Assembly: GCF_000328305.2 (NCBI RefSeq)
Contig: NZ_ANPE02000079.1
Span: 1-64,000, forward strand
Length of the DNA stretch: 64,000 nucleotides
Direction of reading: 5' to 3'
From: Arthrobacter crystallopoietes BAB-32
Lineage (GTDB): Bacteria; Actinomycetota; Actinomycetes; Actinomycetales; Micrococcaceae
Part shown: piece after piece, positions 52,533 through 61,262 of the stretch
Position numbering within the stretch: the stretch's first letter is position 1
Layout of the letters: each line of letters opens with the position of its first letter
The notes under the pieces: generated by a model
Seen by the model: the letters and a program-made list of their open reading frames with translations, nothing else
What the model was told of the DNA's origin: nothing
Databases searched by the model: none
Made by a program: the position numbers and the translations under genes

Positions 52533-55500
52533 ATGGATATTGAACAGCAGAACCCGGAAACACAACCGGAAGAAGCAGCCGGCACAGCCCAGGCGCCAGC
52601 GAAGCGTGCAGTGCGGACCCGCCGGAAGGTAGCGGTCGACCAGGACCTCGCGGCCTCGGCCGAAGAGTTGCCCATGGAAATGCCGGAGCCGCCCAAGACC
52701 CGCGCACGCCGTACACGTAAGGCCGCCGAGCCGGCCGGGGGAGCGGACAGCACTGCAGCCGTCACGCCTTCCGCCGGGCAACCCGGGATCGAAGCGGCCG
52801 CAGAACCGGCCGGCACTGAGGCGGCCAGCGTCGAGACAGCCGGCACCGAAGCTCCGCCGGCCGCAGACGAACCGCAGGCAAAGGCCCGGACCACACGGCG
52901 CAGAAAGGCAGCCCCCAAGGCAGCTGCCCCCGCAGCGGAAGACGCTGACGCCACAGGTGCGGCTGCAGCCGAAGCACCGGCCGAAGCCCCCGCTCCGCCA
53001 GCAGAAGCCGCTCCGGCGGGGCCGGATGGCCAGGAAGCTGCCGACGCTGCCGAACCGGCCGCCTCCACTGCTGCCCCGGCCCGCACGCGGCGCACGCGGA
53101 CCGCAACGAGGAAGACCGCCGCCGGAACCGGAACCCCCGAACCAGCAGCCACGGAAGAGACCCGTCCGGCTACCGGCGAGCCCGCCGGCCAGGAGCCCGC
53201 TGCCGCAGCGCCCGTGCACACCGAACAGACCACCGAAGCTGCGGGCCAGGAATCGGCCGCCGCACCGGCCGCCGAAGCTGCCAGCCAGGAGCCGACCGCC
53301 GAAGCTGCCAGCCAGGAGCCGGCAGCCCAGGAGCCGGTGCTGAACCCGTTTGCCGTGCCCGAATCGCCGGTGTCGTTGCTCTTCCACGCCCCCGATCTCA
53401 CGGCCGTCCGGCCAGTCCGTCCGGCCGAGGAAGCGGAAGAAGAAACCACCGACGAAGAAGAGGGCGGACGCCGCCGCAGCCGCCGGAACCGCCGGTCAAA
53501 GGCGAAGACCCGCGTCGAGGGAACAGACGAGGCGGCGGCGGAAGAAGCCCCGGCGGACGAAGAAGCAGCTGCGGCCCCCGAGTCCGGCGACGGTGTCACT
53601 GCACGCCGACGGCGCCGCCGCCGGCGGGGCGACCAGGACATGGAGCTCTCGGGCGGCCATGATGACGATCCGCCGAACACGATTACCCGGGTCCGGGCGC
53701 CCCGGCCGGTCAGCGAAACGGCTCCCAGCGACCGGGTCTCCTCGGTCAAGGGCTCGACCCGGCTCGAGGCCAAGAAGCAGCGCCGGCGCGAATCGCGCGA
53801 ATCCGGCCGCCGCCGCCAGGTGATTACCGAGGCCGAGTTCCTGGCCCGCCGGGAGTCCGTGGACCGCCAGATGGTGGTGCGGCAGCGGGAAGACCGGATC
53901 CAGATCGCGGTGCTGGAAGACGGCGTCCTGGCGGAACACTTCGTCTCGAAGACCCAGCAGGACTCGCTCATCGGCAACGTGTACCTCGGCAAGGTCCAGA
54001 ACGTGCTGCCCAGCATGGAAGCCGCCTTCGTGGACATCGGCCGCGGCCGCAATGCCGTGCTCTACGCCGGCGAGGTCAACTGGGACGCAGCGCACCTGGA
54101 CGGCCAGCCGCGCCGGATCGAGAACGCCCTCAAGTCGGGCGACTCCGTGCTGGTCCAGGTGACCAAGGACCCGGTGGGCCACAAGGGAGCACGGTTGACC
54201 AGCCAGATCTCGCTGCCCGGCCGCTTCCTGGTTTACGTTCCGGGCGGATCCATGACCGGCATCTCGCGCAAGCTGCCGGATGTCGAGCGCAACCGGCTGA
54301 AGAAGATCCTCAAGGAGCACGTGCCGGACGGCGCCGGTGTCATTGTGCGCACCGCCGCCGAGGGCGCCAGCGAAGAAGAGTTGATGAACGACATCAACCG
54401 CCTCCGCGCCCAGTGGGAGGAAATCGAGCGCAGGTCCAAATCGAACAAGACCCTGGCGCCCGAGATGCTGTACGCGGAGCCGGACCTGACGATCAAGGTG
54501 GTCCGCGACGTCTTCAACGAGGATTTCTCCAAGCTCATCGTTTCGGGCGAGGAAGCCTGGGACACGGTCGAAGCCTACGTCACTTATGTCGCACCTGACC
54601 TGGTGGACCGGCTGGAGAAGTGGGTGGCGGACGAGGACATCTTCGCAGCCAACCGGATTGACGAGCAGATCCACAAAGCACTCGAACGGAAGGTCTTCCT
54701 GCCCTCCGGCGGCTCCCTGGTGATCGACCGCACTGAGGCGATGACGGTGGTGGATGTCAACACCGGCAAGTTCACTGGCTCGGGCGGAAACCTCGAGGAG
54801 ACGGTCACCAAGAACAACCTGGAAGCGGCGGAAGAAGTTGTCCGGCAGCTGCGTCTGCGGGACATCGGCGGCATCATCGTCATCGACTTCATCGACATGG
54901 TGCTTGAAGCCAACCGCGACCTTGTGCTGCGGCGGCTCGTGGAGTGCCTGGGCCGCGACCGGACGAAGCATCAGGTAGCCGAAGTCACCTCCTTGGGCCT
55001 CGTCCAGATGACGCGGAAGCGGATGGGCACCGGCCTGCTGGAAGTCTTCGGTGAGAGCTGCGAACACTGCGGTGGCCGCGGCGTGGTGACCCACGACGAG
55101 CCGATTGAGCACCGTCGGGCAGCGGTTGCAGCCGAACACCATCAGCACCATCTGCGCACGGAGAAGCCGGGCCGGCCGGAACGGCCCTCACGCAGCGAGA
55201 AGCGCCGGAACCGCAACCAGGCTGCGGCAGCACCGGCGGAGACAAGCGCTGAGGCGGGGCAGGCCGATGAGGCCGAGCGCCAGGCCAAGGCGCAGGCGGC
55301 CAGGGCAGCGCTGGCGAACATCGCTGCAGCCGCGCAGGCAGCTCATGAGGCCGAGGACCATGCCCATGAGCTGAAAGCCGAAGCGGAAGCTGCGCCTGCC
55401 GGACCGGTACTGACCATCAACGGCGAGGAAGTGGCGCTGCCCCGGGCTGAACACAGTCCGGCAGCTGCCAAGGAACAGCCGGCATTGACCTTGGCGAATC

Positions 55501-55853
55501 TCACCGAGGCCTTTGACCGGGTCAGTCCGGAGGCCAAGCCGGAGCAGGTCGGAGTCCAGGAGATTCCGGCAGCGGCCGGGCGTGCCCGGGATGAGCAGGC
55601 CGAGGTGCCGGAGCACGCGGAGCAGGCCGCAGGCGGACGGCGGCGCCGCCGCCATCGGGCAGCAACCCGTCCGCAGGGCGCAGCGAATGCCGAACCGGTG
55701 CAGCAGCGTGCCGAGGAGCCCGCGGCGGCATCCGGGGGCACCACGCACTCCGCGGCTGCCCCGTCGCCGGCCGCCAAGGAATCCGCCGCTGCGGCAAAGA
55801 AGGCAGCTGAGCCGGTGATCCTGGGGGTCGGGGTTCCGGCTTCCGAACTCTGA
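52533..55853 (+). CDS. rne: Ribonuclease E/G family protein
   Basis: This 1106-residue endoribonuclease initiates mRNA decay and rRNA/tRNA processing. The conserved catalytic part spans about 430-860: an S1-type strand set GNVYLGKVQNVLPSMEAAFVD (near 480), the catalytic Asp residues in VVDVNTGKF (near 741) and IIVIDFIDM (near 785), and the zinc-link CEHCGGRG (near 843). Long Ala/Glu/Pro-rich disordered arms flank it on both sides (about 1-430 and 870-1106) with basic patches, the actinobacterial layout in which the core sits in the middle. A 27-base tandem repeat lies in the N-terminal arm. ATG 52533 has a distant GGAG; the start is less certain than the product. Confidence 0.95.
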   Translation: MDIEQQNPETQPEEAAGTAQAPAKRAVRTRRKVAVDQDLAASAEELPMEMPEPPKTRARRTRKAAEPAGGADSTAAVTPSAGQPGIEAAAEPAGTEAASVETAGTEAPPAADEPQAKARTTRRRKAAPKAAAPAAEDADATGAAAAEAPAEAPAPPAEAAPAGPDGQEAADAAEPAASTAAPARTRRTRTATRKTAAGTGTPEPAATEETRPATGEPAGQEPAAAAPVHTEQTTEAAGQESAAAPAAEAASQEPTAEAASQEPAAQEPVLNPFAVPESPVSLLFHAPDLTAVRPVRPAEEAEEETTDEEEGGRRRSRRNRRSKAKTRVEGTDEAAAEEAPADEEAAAAPESGDGVTARRRRRRRRGDQDMELSGGHDDDPPNTITRVRAPRPVSETAPSDRVSSVKGSTRLEAKKQRRRESRESGRRRQVITEAEFLARRESVDRQMVVRQREDRIQIAVLEDGVLAEHFVSKTQQDSLIGNVYLGKVQNVLPSMEAAFVDIGRGRNAVLYAGEVNWDAAHLDGQPRRIENALKSGDSVLVQVTKDPVGHKGARLTSQISLPGRFLVYVPGGSMTGISRKLPDVERNRLKKILKEHVPDGAGVIVRTAAEGASEEELMNDINRLRAQWEEIERRSKSNKTLAPEMLYAEPDLTIKVVRDVFNEDFSKLIVSGEEAWDTVEAYVTYVAPDLVDRLEKWVADEDIFAANRIDEQIHKALERKVFLPSGGSLVIDRTEAMTVVDVNTGKFTGSGGNLEETVTKNNLEAAEEVVRQLRLRDIGGIIVIDFIDMVLEANRDLVLRRLVECLGRDRTKHQVAEVTSLGLVQMTRKRMGTGLLEVFGESCEHCGGRGVVTHDEPIEHRRAAVAAEHHQHHLRTEKPGRPERPSRSEKRRNRNQAAAAPAETSAEAGQADEAERQAKAQAARAALANIAAAAQAAHEAEDHAHELKAEAEAAPAGPVLTINGEEVALPRAEHSPAAAKEQPALTLANLTEAFDRVSPEAKPEQVGVQEIPAAAGRARDEQAEVPEHAEQAAGGRRRRRHRAATRPQGAANAEPVQQRAEEPAAASGGTTHSAAAPSPAAKESAAAAKKAAEPVILGVGVPASEL
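53271..53336 (+). repeat. 27-bp tandem repeat within rne
   Basis: Two nearly identical 27-base units (53271-53297, 53298-53324) plus a 12-base partial copy encode AEAASQEP(T/A). They lie in the disordered N-terminal arm and keep the frame, so copy number can vary without disrupting the enzyme. Confidence 0.85.
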
Positions 55854-55869
55854 TTCCGGCAAGTCGACA

Positions 55870-55908
55870 CGCCGCCGGACGCCTCATGCGGGCGTCCGGC
55901 GGCGTTTT
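55870..55908 (+). terminator. Intrinsic terminator of rne
   Basis: 14-bp arms CGCCGCCGGACGCC and GGCGTCCGGCGGCG with a seven-base loop are followed by TTTT, 16 bases after the rne stop. Confidence 0.92.
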
Positions 55909-55924
55909 GCTATGCTGGCGGCAA

Positions 55925-56006
55925 GTGACACGGGGTGCCGGCTGGGCCGGCTGAGATGGATACCCGTTGAACCTGAACCAGTTAGGACTGGCGGAGGGAA
56001 TGTCAC
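55925..56006 (+). promoter_or_regulatory. TPP riboswitch (THI element)
   Basis: P1 is GTGACA/TGTCAC. The conserved CGGGGTGCC, GGCTGAGATGGATACCCGT, TTGAACCTGA and CCAGTTAGGACTGGCGGAGGGAA segments are all present in order. It controls the thiD-tenA gene starting 80 bases downstream. A 9-bp hairpin CATCGTTCA/TGAACGATG (56052-56077) directly abuts the GGAG ribosome site (56077-56080) and is a plausible expression platform acting on translation. Confidence 0.96.
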
Positions 56007-56085
56007 ATGGCTCCATCGCCGGTCCGCTACTGCGGATTCGGCGCCGCCATGCATCGTTCACTCCGTCCTGAACGATGGAGCCAGC

Positions 56086-57576
56086 ATGAAAACCCGCAGT
56101 ATTCCCCGGGTCCTGAGCATCGCGGGAACCGACCCCTCCGGCGGCGCCGGTATCCAGGCAGACCTGAAGAGCATCGCCGCCAATGGCGGCTACGGCATGG
56201 CAGCTGTTACCGCCTTGGTCGCACAGAATACCCGCGGGGTTCGGAGCGTCCATACACCCCCGGCGGCATTCCTTCTGGAGCAGCTGGATGCGGTTAGTGA
56301 TGACGTTGCTATCGACGCGGTCAAAATCGGCATGCTTGGTTCTGCTGACATTATTGGCACGGTGGGTAAGTGGCTGGTGAAGACTGCTCCCGCCGTCGTC
56401 GTCGTTGATCCCGTGATGGTGGCCACCAGCGGCGACCGGCTGCTGGAAGCCAGCGCCGAAGAAGCCCTGCGATCGCTGCTCCAGCATGCCGATCTGGTTA
56501 CCCCCAACCTGCCCGAGCTCGGCGTGCTGCTGAATGAACCCGCCGCGCAGGACTGGGAAACGGCGCTGGCCCAGGGCCGCGAACTGTCCCGCCGATACGA
56601 CGTGACGGTGCTGGTGAAGGGGGGCCATCTGCCGGGCGGCGACTGCCCGGATGCCCTGGTGGATGTGCACGGCAGGCTCGCCGAGGAGACCGTCGAATTC
56701 CGCACCGAGCGGGTCGCGACCGCCAACACCCACGGCACCGGGTGCTCCCTGTCGGCGGCCGTCGCCACGGTCCAGGCGCGCACTGGGGACTGGACGGAGT
56801 CCCTGAAGCAGGTTAAAGACTGGCTGTACGGGGCATTGCTGCGCGCCGACGAACTCGAAGTCGGCCAGGGCAACGGCCCAATCCATCATTTCCACCATCA
56901 TGTGGCACCGCCGCGGTCCGCCTTCAGCCAGCAGTGCTGGGACCGGACTGCCGGGCTCCGCAAGGGTATTTTCGACTTGCCCTTCATCCGGCAGCTGGCC
57001 GACGGCACGTTGCCGGAGGCGGACTTTGCCTATTACCTCGCTCAGGACGCGCTGTACCTGGCGGACTATTCCCGGGCGCTGGCACGGGCCAGCAGTATGG
57101 CTCCGACGGCGGCCGAACAGCTTTTCTGGGCCAAGGGCGCCTACAACTGCATCGAGGTGGAAGCTGCACTGCACCGTGAATGGCTGACCGGCCGCGATGT
57201 CACGGACCGGCAGGGGCCGGTTACCAAGCAGTATGTCGACCACCTGCTCAGCGCGGGCACATCGGGCGGCTACGCCGAGCTCGTTGCTGCTGTCATTCCG
57301 TGTTTCTGGCTCTATGCGCACGTGGGGGAGGTGCTGCACGCGCAGTATCGTGGCACCGGGGCGGCAGACCATCCGTACGGCGCGTGGCTTGATACCTACG
57401 CTGATGAGGAGTTCGCCGAAGCGACCCGGCAGGCTGTGGGTATCATGGACGACGTCGCCGCCCGGTCCTCCGCGGAGGAGCGCCGGCGGATGCTCGCGGC
57501 CTTCGAAGAGTCTTCGCTCTACGAACTGCGTTTCTTCGACGCGCCGAGGTTGTACGCCGCGGCTTCGGCCGAGTGA
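56086..57576 (+). CDS. thiD: Fused hydroxymethylpyrimidine (phosphate) kinase and TenA family protein
   Basis: The 496-residue fusion serves thiamin biosynthesis and salvage. The N-terminal ThiD domain (about 1-265) has VLSIAGTDPSGGAGIQADLK, GMLG, VDPVMVATSG and the ATP-site GTGCSLSAAVA. The C-terminal TenA-type domain (about 285-496) has FIRQLADGTLPEADFAYYLAQDALYL and LFWAKGAYNCIEVEA, typical of aminopyrimidine aminohydrolase or its relatives. Phosphorylation and salvage of the pyrimidine moiety are thus joined in one protein. ATG 56086 follows GGAG by five bases; the open frame upstream crosses the TPP riboswitch and is not coding. Confidence 0.94.
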   Translation: MKTRSIPRVLSIAGTDPSGGAGIQADLKSIAANGGYGMAAVTALVAQNTRGVRSVHTPPAAFLLEQLDAVSDDVAIDAVKIGMLGSADIIGTVGKWLVKTAPAVVVVDPVMVATSGDRLLEASAEEALRSLLQHADLVTPNLPELGVLLNEPAAQDWETALAQGRELSRRYDVTVLVKGGHLPGGDCPDALVDVHGRLAEETVEFRTERVATANTHGTGCSLSAAVATVQARTGDWTESLKQVKDWLYGALLRADELEVGQGNGPIHHFHHHVAPPRSAFSQQCWDRTAGLRKGIFDLPFIRQLADGTLPEADFAYYLAQDALYLADYSRALARASSMAPTAAEQLFWAKGAYNCIEVEAALHREWLTGRDVTDRQGPVTKQYVDHLLSAGTSGGYAELVAAVIPCFWLYAHVGEVLHAQYRGTGAADHPYGAWLDTYADEEFAEATRQAVGIMDDVAARSSAEERRRMLAAFEESSLYELRFFDAPRLYAAASAE

Positions 57577-57686
57577 TGCACTGGATGCGGCCGCCACGCC
57601 GTGCAGCGCGTATTTGCGGGTTGGAGCGGAAATAGCGTAATCTAGATCTTCGGTGCGAACGCCTTTGAAGGGATCATCCCGCTGGC

Positions 57687-57764
57687 GTGACTGCACAGCG
57701 CTGGCGGGGAGCTATCGAAGCCCGCATCAAAGCGCGTAAAGGTATCAAACGTCGAGAGAAGTGA
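57687..57764 (+). CDS. Candidate 25-residue basic leader peptide upstream of rplU
   Basis: GTG 57687 opens a short frame ending at TGA 57762-57764, eight bases before the rplU start. The product is very basic in its second half ([14 protein letters not shown]) and contains TAQRWRGAI near the N-terminus. A weak GAAGGGA lies about 13 bases upstream. Its last codons form the purine-rich stretch that serves as the rplU ribosome site, so translation of the two could be coupled. It resembles no family I know and may be chance. Confidence 0.3.
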   Translation: MTAQRWRGAIEARIKARKGIKRREK

Positions 57765-57772
57765 GTTCCCAA

Positions 57773-58081
57773 GTGGTGTACGCGATTGTCCGCGCAGGCG
57801 GCCGCCAAGAAAAGGTTTCCGTCGGAGACCTCGTAACCCTTGACCGCGTCCCCGGTGGAGCCGGCAGCACCTTCGAGCTGCCCGCATTGCTCCTGGTCGA
57901 TGGCGACAAGGTCACCTCTGCAGCTGATGAACTGGCCAAGGTCAAGGTCACTGCAGAGATCGTTGAGAATCTTCGTGGCCCGAAGATTGTCATCCAGAAG
58001 TTCAAGAACAAGACCGGCTACAAGAAGCGCCAGGGCTACCGTTCCGAACTGACCAAGGTCAAGGTCACCTCCATCGCTTAA
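57773..58081 (+). CDS. rplU: 50S ribosomal protein L21 (bL21)
   Basis: This 102-residue large-subunit protein begins (M)[18 protein letters not shown] and ends with [19 protein letters not shown], with [15 protein letters not shown] binding 23S rRNA. GTG 57773 gives the usual bL21 N-terminus and length; three codons upstream the frame is still open but unlike the family. It is followed by rpmA and obg, the universal order. Confidence 0.96.
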   Translation: MVYAIVRAGGRQEKVSVGDLVTLDRVPGGAGSTFELPALLLVDGDKVTSAADELAKVKVTAEIVENLRGPKIVIQKFKNKTGYKKRQGYRSELTKVKVTSIA

Positions 58082-58135
58082 TTGCGATCGGCAGGCTTCC
58101 AGCAGATTCCAGAGACATAAAGGTAGGCATAGCAA

Positions 58136-58399
58136 ATGGCACATAAGAAAGGTGCGAGCTCCACTCGCAACGGTCGCGATTCCAACGCTCAGCGTCTGGG
58201 AGTCAAGCGCTTCGGTGGCCAGGTGGTCTCCGCTGGTGAGATCATCGTGCGCCAGCGCGGCACCCACTTCCACCCGGGCGCCAACGTGGGCCGTGGCGGC
58301 GACGACACCCTGTTCGCCCTCGAGGCCGGCGCCGTTGAATTCGGCACCCGCCGCGGGCGTCGTGTGGTGAACGTGGTTGCTGCCGCAGCTGCTGAGTAA
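58136..58399 (+). CDS. rpmA: 50S ribosomal protein L27 (bL27)
   Basis: The 87-residue protein begins [20 protein letters not shown], whose N-terminal tail reaches the peptidyl transferase centre, and contains [31 protein letters not shown] precedes the ATG. There is no N-terminal cleavage extension of the Firmicutes type. Confidence 0.98.
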   Translation: MAHKKGASSTRNGRDSNAQRLGVKRFGGQVVSAGEIIVRQRGTHFHPGANVGRGGDDTLFALEAGAVEFGTRRGRRVVNVVAAAAAE

Positions 58400-58420
58400 T
58401 CACCAGCGCTGAACAGCTTT

Positions 58421-58454
58421 CCAGTGAGGCGGGCCGGAAGGTCCGCCTCACTGG
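58421..58454 (+). terminator. Terminator of rplU-rpmA
   Basis: 12-bp arms CCAGTGAGGCGG (58421-58432) and CCGCCTCACTGG (58443-58454) are followed by TATTTA, 21 bases after the rpmA stop. Confidence 0.85.
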
Positions 58455-58527
58455 TATTTAACCCGACTAGAATCACTCATGGGGCTTCCGGACGTGGAGC
58501 CCTGCCGCATGCAAGAGGAGTTTGAAC

Positions 58528-60090
58528 GTGGCAACTTTCGTTGACCGGGTTGTGCTGCACGTATCCGGTGGAGACGGCGGCCACGGTTGCGTTTCCATCA
58601 AGCGTGAAAAGTTCAAGCCTTTGGGCGGTCCCGACGGCGGCAATGGCGGCGACGGCGGCAACGTGATCCTGCGGGTCGATTCGCAGACGACCACCCTGCT
58701 TTCCTACCACCATGCTCCCCACCGCCATGCCAGCAACGGCGACTTTGGCAAGGGCGACCTGCGCCACGGGCGCAACGGCGAAACTTTGGTCCTGCCAGTC
58801 CCCGACGGGACAGTCGTCAAGACCAAGGATGGAGAGGTCCTCGCGGACCTGGTGGGAGAAGGCGCCGAATACGTGGTGGCTGCCGGTGGCCAGGGAGGTT
58901 TGGGCAATGCGGCGTTGTCGTCGCAGAAGCGGAAGGCGCCCGGCTTTGCCCTGCTCGGTGTTCCGGGTGATGCACGCGACGTGCTGCTGGAACTGAAGAC
59001 CATCGCCGACGTGGCTCTCGTTGGCTATCCGTCGGCGGGCAAGTCCAGCCTGATTGCCGCCCTGAGCGCAGCCCGCCCCAAGATCGCCGACTATCCGTTC
59101 ACCACATTGGTGCCCAACCTCGGCGTTGTTCAGGCCGGCGACGTCCGTTTCACCATCGCCGACGTCCCCGGGCTGATCCCCGGCGCCAGCGAAGGCAAGG
59201 GCCTCGGCCACGAATTCCTGCGGCACGTGGAGCGCTGCGCCGCGCTCGTGCATGTGCTTGATTGCGCCAGCCTGGAGTCGGACCGTGACCCGATCACGGA
59301 CCTGGAAGTCATCGAGGCTGAGCTGGCCGCCTACGCGGTCGATATGAGCTATGCCGGAACCGAAGGAGTGGTTCCGCTCAACGAGCGTCCGCGACTGGTC
59401 GCTCTTAATAAGGTTGATGTCCCGGACGGACGGGACATGGCCGAATACGTCCGCCCGGAACTTGAACGCCGCGGATACCAGGTCTTCGAGATCTCCGCCG
59501 TCAGCCATGAGGGCCTGCGCCCGCTCAGCTTTGCCATGGCTGGAATCGTGTCGGCCGCTCGGCAGAAGGCCGCCGAGACCCCCGCACCGGCGAAGATCGT
59601 ACTGCGGCCCAGGGCGGTCAACGAGGCCGGCTTCACCATCCGCAAGGAGGAGAAGAACCTCGAGCCGCTCTACCGGGTGCTGGGGGAGAAGCCCGAACGC
59701 TGGGTCAAGCAGACGGACTTCAACAACGACGAGGCGGTTGGCTACCTCTCCGACCGGCTGGCCAAGCTCGGCGTCGAAGACAAGCTCTTCAAAGCCGGGG
59801 CTGTCCCGGGTTCCACCGTGGTGATCGGGGAAGACGACGCCGTGGTCTTCGATTGGGAGCCGACCATGATGGGCGGCGCGGAACTGCTGGGCTCGCCCCG
59901 GGGTACCGACCTGCGGCTGGAGGACTTCGGCAGCCGCCCCACGCGCAACCAGAAGCGGCAGGAGCAACAGGAGCGCAAGGAAGCCAAGGCCGCCGCCCGA
60001 GCCGAGCTTGAGGCTGAGCGCAAGGCCGGCATCTGGACCGAGTCCGCCAACTACAAGGGAACCGCCGCGGAAGATCGCGATGACGAGTAG
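58528..60090 (+). CDS. obgE: GTPase Obg (CgtA)
   Basis: This 520-residue ribosome-associated GTPase works in 50S assembly and stress control. The glycine-rich Obg fold (about 1-160) includes [20 protein letters not shown]. The G domain has GYPSAGKSS (166-174), DVPGLI and NKVD, and a C-terminal OCT domain (about 350-430) follows, with a charged tail characteristic of actinobacteria. GTG 58528 is chosen because AGAGGAG is seven bases upstream; TTG 58522 is too close. A TAGAAT-like -10 sits near 58469. The end overlaps proB by 11 bases. Confidence 0.95.
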   Translation: MATFVDRVVLHVSGGDGGHGCVSIKREKFKPLGGPDGGNGGDGGNVILRVDSQTTTLLSYHHAPHRHASNGDFGKGDLRHGRNGETLVLPVPDGTVVKTKDGEVLADLVGEGAEYVVAAGGQGGLGNAALSSQKRKAPGFALLGVPGDARDVLLELKTIADVALVGYPSAGKSSLIAALSAARPKIADYPFTTLVPNLGVVQAGDVRFTIADVPGLIPGASEGKGLGHEFLRHVERCAALVHVLDCASLESDRDPITDLEVIEAELAAYAVDMSYAGTEGVVPLNERPRLVALNKVDVPDGRDMAEYVRPELERRGYQVFEISAVSHEGLRPLSFAMAGIVSAARQKAAETPAPAKIVLRPRAVNEAGFTIRKEEKNLEPLYRVLGEKPERWVKQTDFNNDEAVGYLSDRLAKLGVEDKLFKAGAVPGSTVVIGEDDAVVFDWEPTMMGGAELLGSPRGTDLRLEDFGSRPTRNQKRQEQQERKEAKAAARAELEAERKAGIWTESANYKGTAAEDRDDE

Positions 60091-61210
60091 GCACAATGCG
60101 GCGGACCGGTCCATGCTGCGCACCGCGTCCCGCCTTGTGGTCAAAGTGGGCTCATCGTCGCTGACCTCGGTGGCAGGGGGCATCGCGGAGGACGCCCTGC
60201 TGGACCTGGTGGAGGTCCTGGCCGCCCGGCGCAACCGCGGTACGGAACTGATCCTGGTGTCCTCCGGCGCAATTGCTGCCGGACTTGCACCGCTGGGCCT
60301 CGGACGCCGGCCGCGCGACCTCGCCACCCAGCAGGCGGCCGCCAGCGTGGGGCAGGGGCTGCTGATGGCCCGCTACACCCAGGCCTTCGGTGCGCACGGC
60401 ATCGCCGTCAGCCAGGTCCTGCTGACGGCCGAGGACCTGATGCGCCGCCAGCAGTACGCCAATGCGTACCGTGCGCTGAACCGCTTGCTGCACCTCGGCG
60501 TCGTACCCATTGTCAACGAAAACGATACGGTTGCCACCCACGAAATCCGCTTTGGGGACAACGACCGGCTCGCGGCGCTGGTTGCGCACCTGGTCAAGGC
60601 GGACGCGCTGGTGCTGCTCTCCGACGTCGACGCGCTCTATGACGGTCCGCCCAAAGCCGGCGCCAAGCGGATTCCCCAGGTTTCCGGCCCGGCAGACCTC
60701 GAGGGCGTCAGCATCGGCCGCACCGGCAAGGCCGGAGTCGGTACCGGCGGCATGGTCACCAAGGTCGAGGCCGCCACGATCGCGGCTGAATCCGGCATTC
60801 CCGCGCTGGTCACCTCCACCGCCAATGCCTCCCAGGCGCTGGACGGGAACGACGTCGGAACCTGGTTCAGCGTCAACGGTTCCCGCCGTCCGGTGCGGCT
60901 CCTGTGGCTGGCGCACCTGGCCACCGTGCAGGGCCGCCTGACCCTTGACGACGGCGCCGTGCAGGCCGTGCGCGACCGTCACCGGTCGCTGCTGCCGGCC
61001 GGCATCACAACGGTCAAAGGCACTTTCGAACCGGGCGACCCTGTGGAACTCGCGGACGTTGAGGGGCATGTCGTGGCGCGGGGTCTGGTCAACTTCTCCT
61101 CCTACGAACTGCCGCGGATGCTCGGCCGGTCAACCAAGGAACTCAGCGCCAGCCTGGGCCGGCAGTACGAGCGTGAAGTTGTGCACGTCGATGACCTCGT
61201 GGTCTTGTAG
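60080..61210 (+). CDS. proB: Glutamate 5-kinase
   Basis: This 376-residue enzyme phosphorylates glutamate in the first step of proline synthesis. The amino-acid kinase domain has [27 protein letters not shown] and [23 protein letters not shown] is near the ATP site. A C-terminal PUA domain follows (about 280-376, with [17 protein letters not shown]). ATG 60080 lies within the end of obg, the only start that gives a normal N-terminus. proA follows under its own apparent -10. Confidence 0.94.
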   Translation: MTSRHNAADRSMLRTASRLVVKVGSSSLTSVAGGIAEDALLDLVEVLAARRNRGTELILVSSGAIAAGLAPLGLGRRPRDLATQQAAASVGQGLLMARYTQAFGAHGIAVSQVLLTAEDLMRRQQYANAYRALNRLLHLGVVPIVNENDTVATHEIRFGDNDRLAALVAHLVKADALVLLSDVDALYDGPPKAGAKRIPQVSGPADLEGVSIGRTGKAGVGTGGMVTKVEAATIAAESGIPALVTSTANASQALDGNDVGTWFSVNGSRRPVRLLWLAHLATVQGRLTLDDGAVQAVRDRHRSLLPAGITTVKGTFEPGDPVELADVEGHVVARGLVNFSSYELPRMLGRSTKELSASLGRQYEREVVHVDDLVVL

Positions 61211-61249
61211 CCGTCCGTAACCCGGGACGGTCCACCCGCGCGCAGCGGC

Positions 61250-61255
61250 TAAAAT
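61250..61255 (+). promoter_or_regulatory. -10 element TAAAAT for leaderless proA transcript
   Basis: TAAAAT ends seven bases before ATG 61263 with no ribosome site. A short CCGTCC/GGACGG hairpin (61211-61230) after proB may end the upstream transcript. Confidence 0.55.
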
Positions 61256-61262
61256 CGACTGT

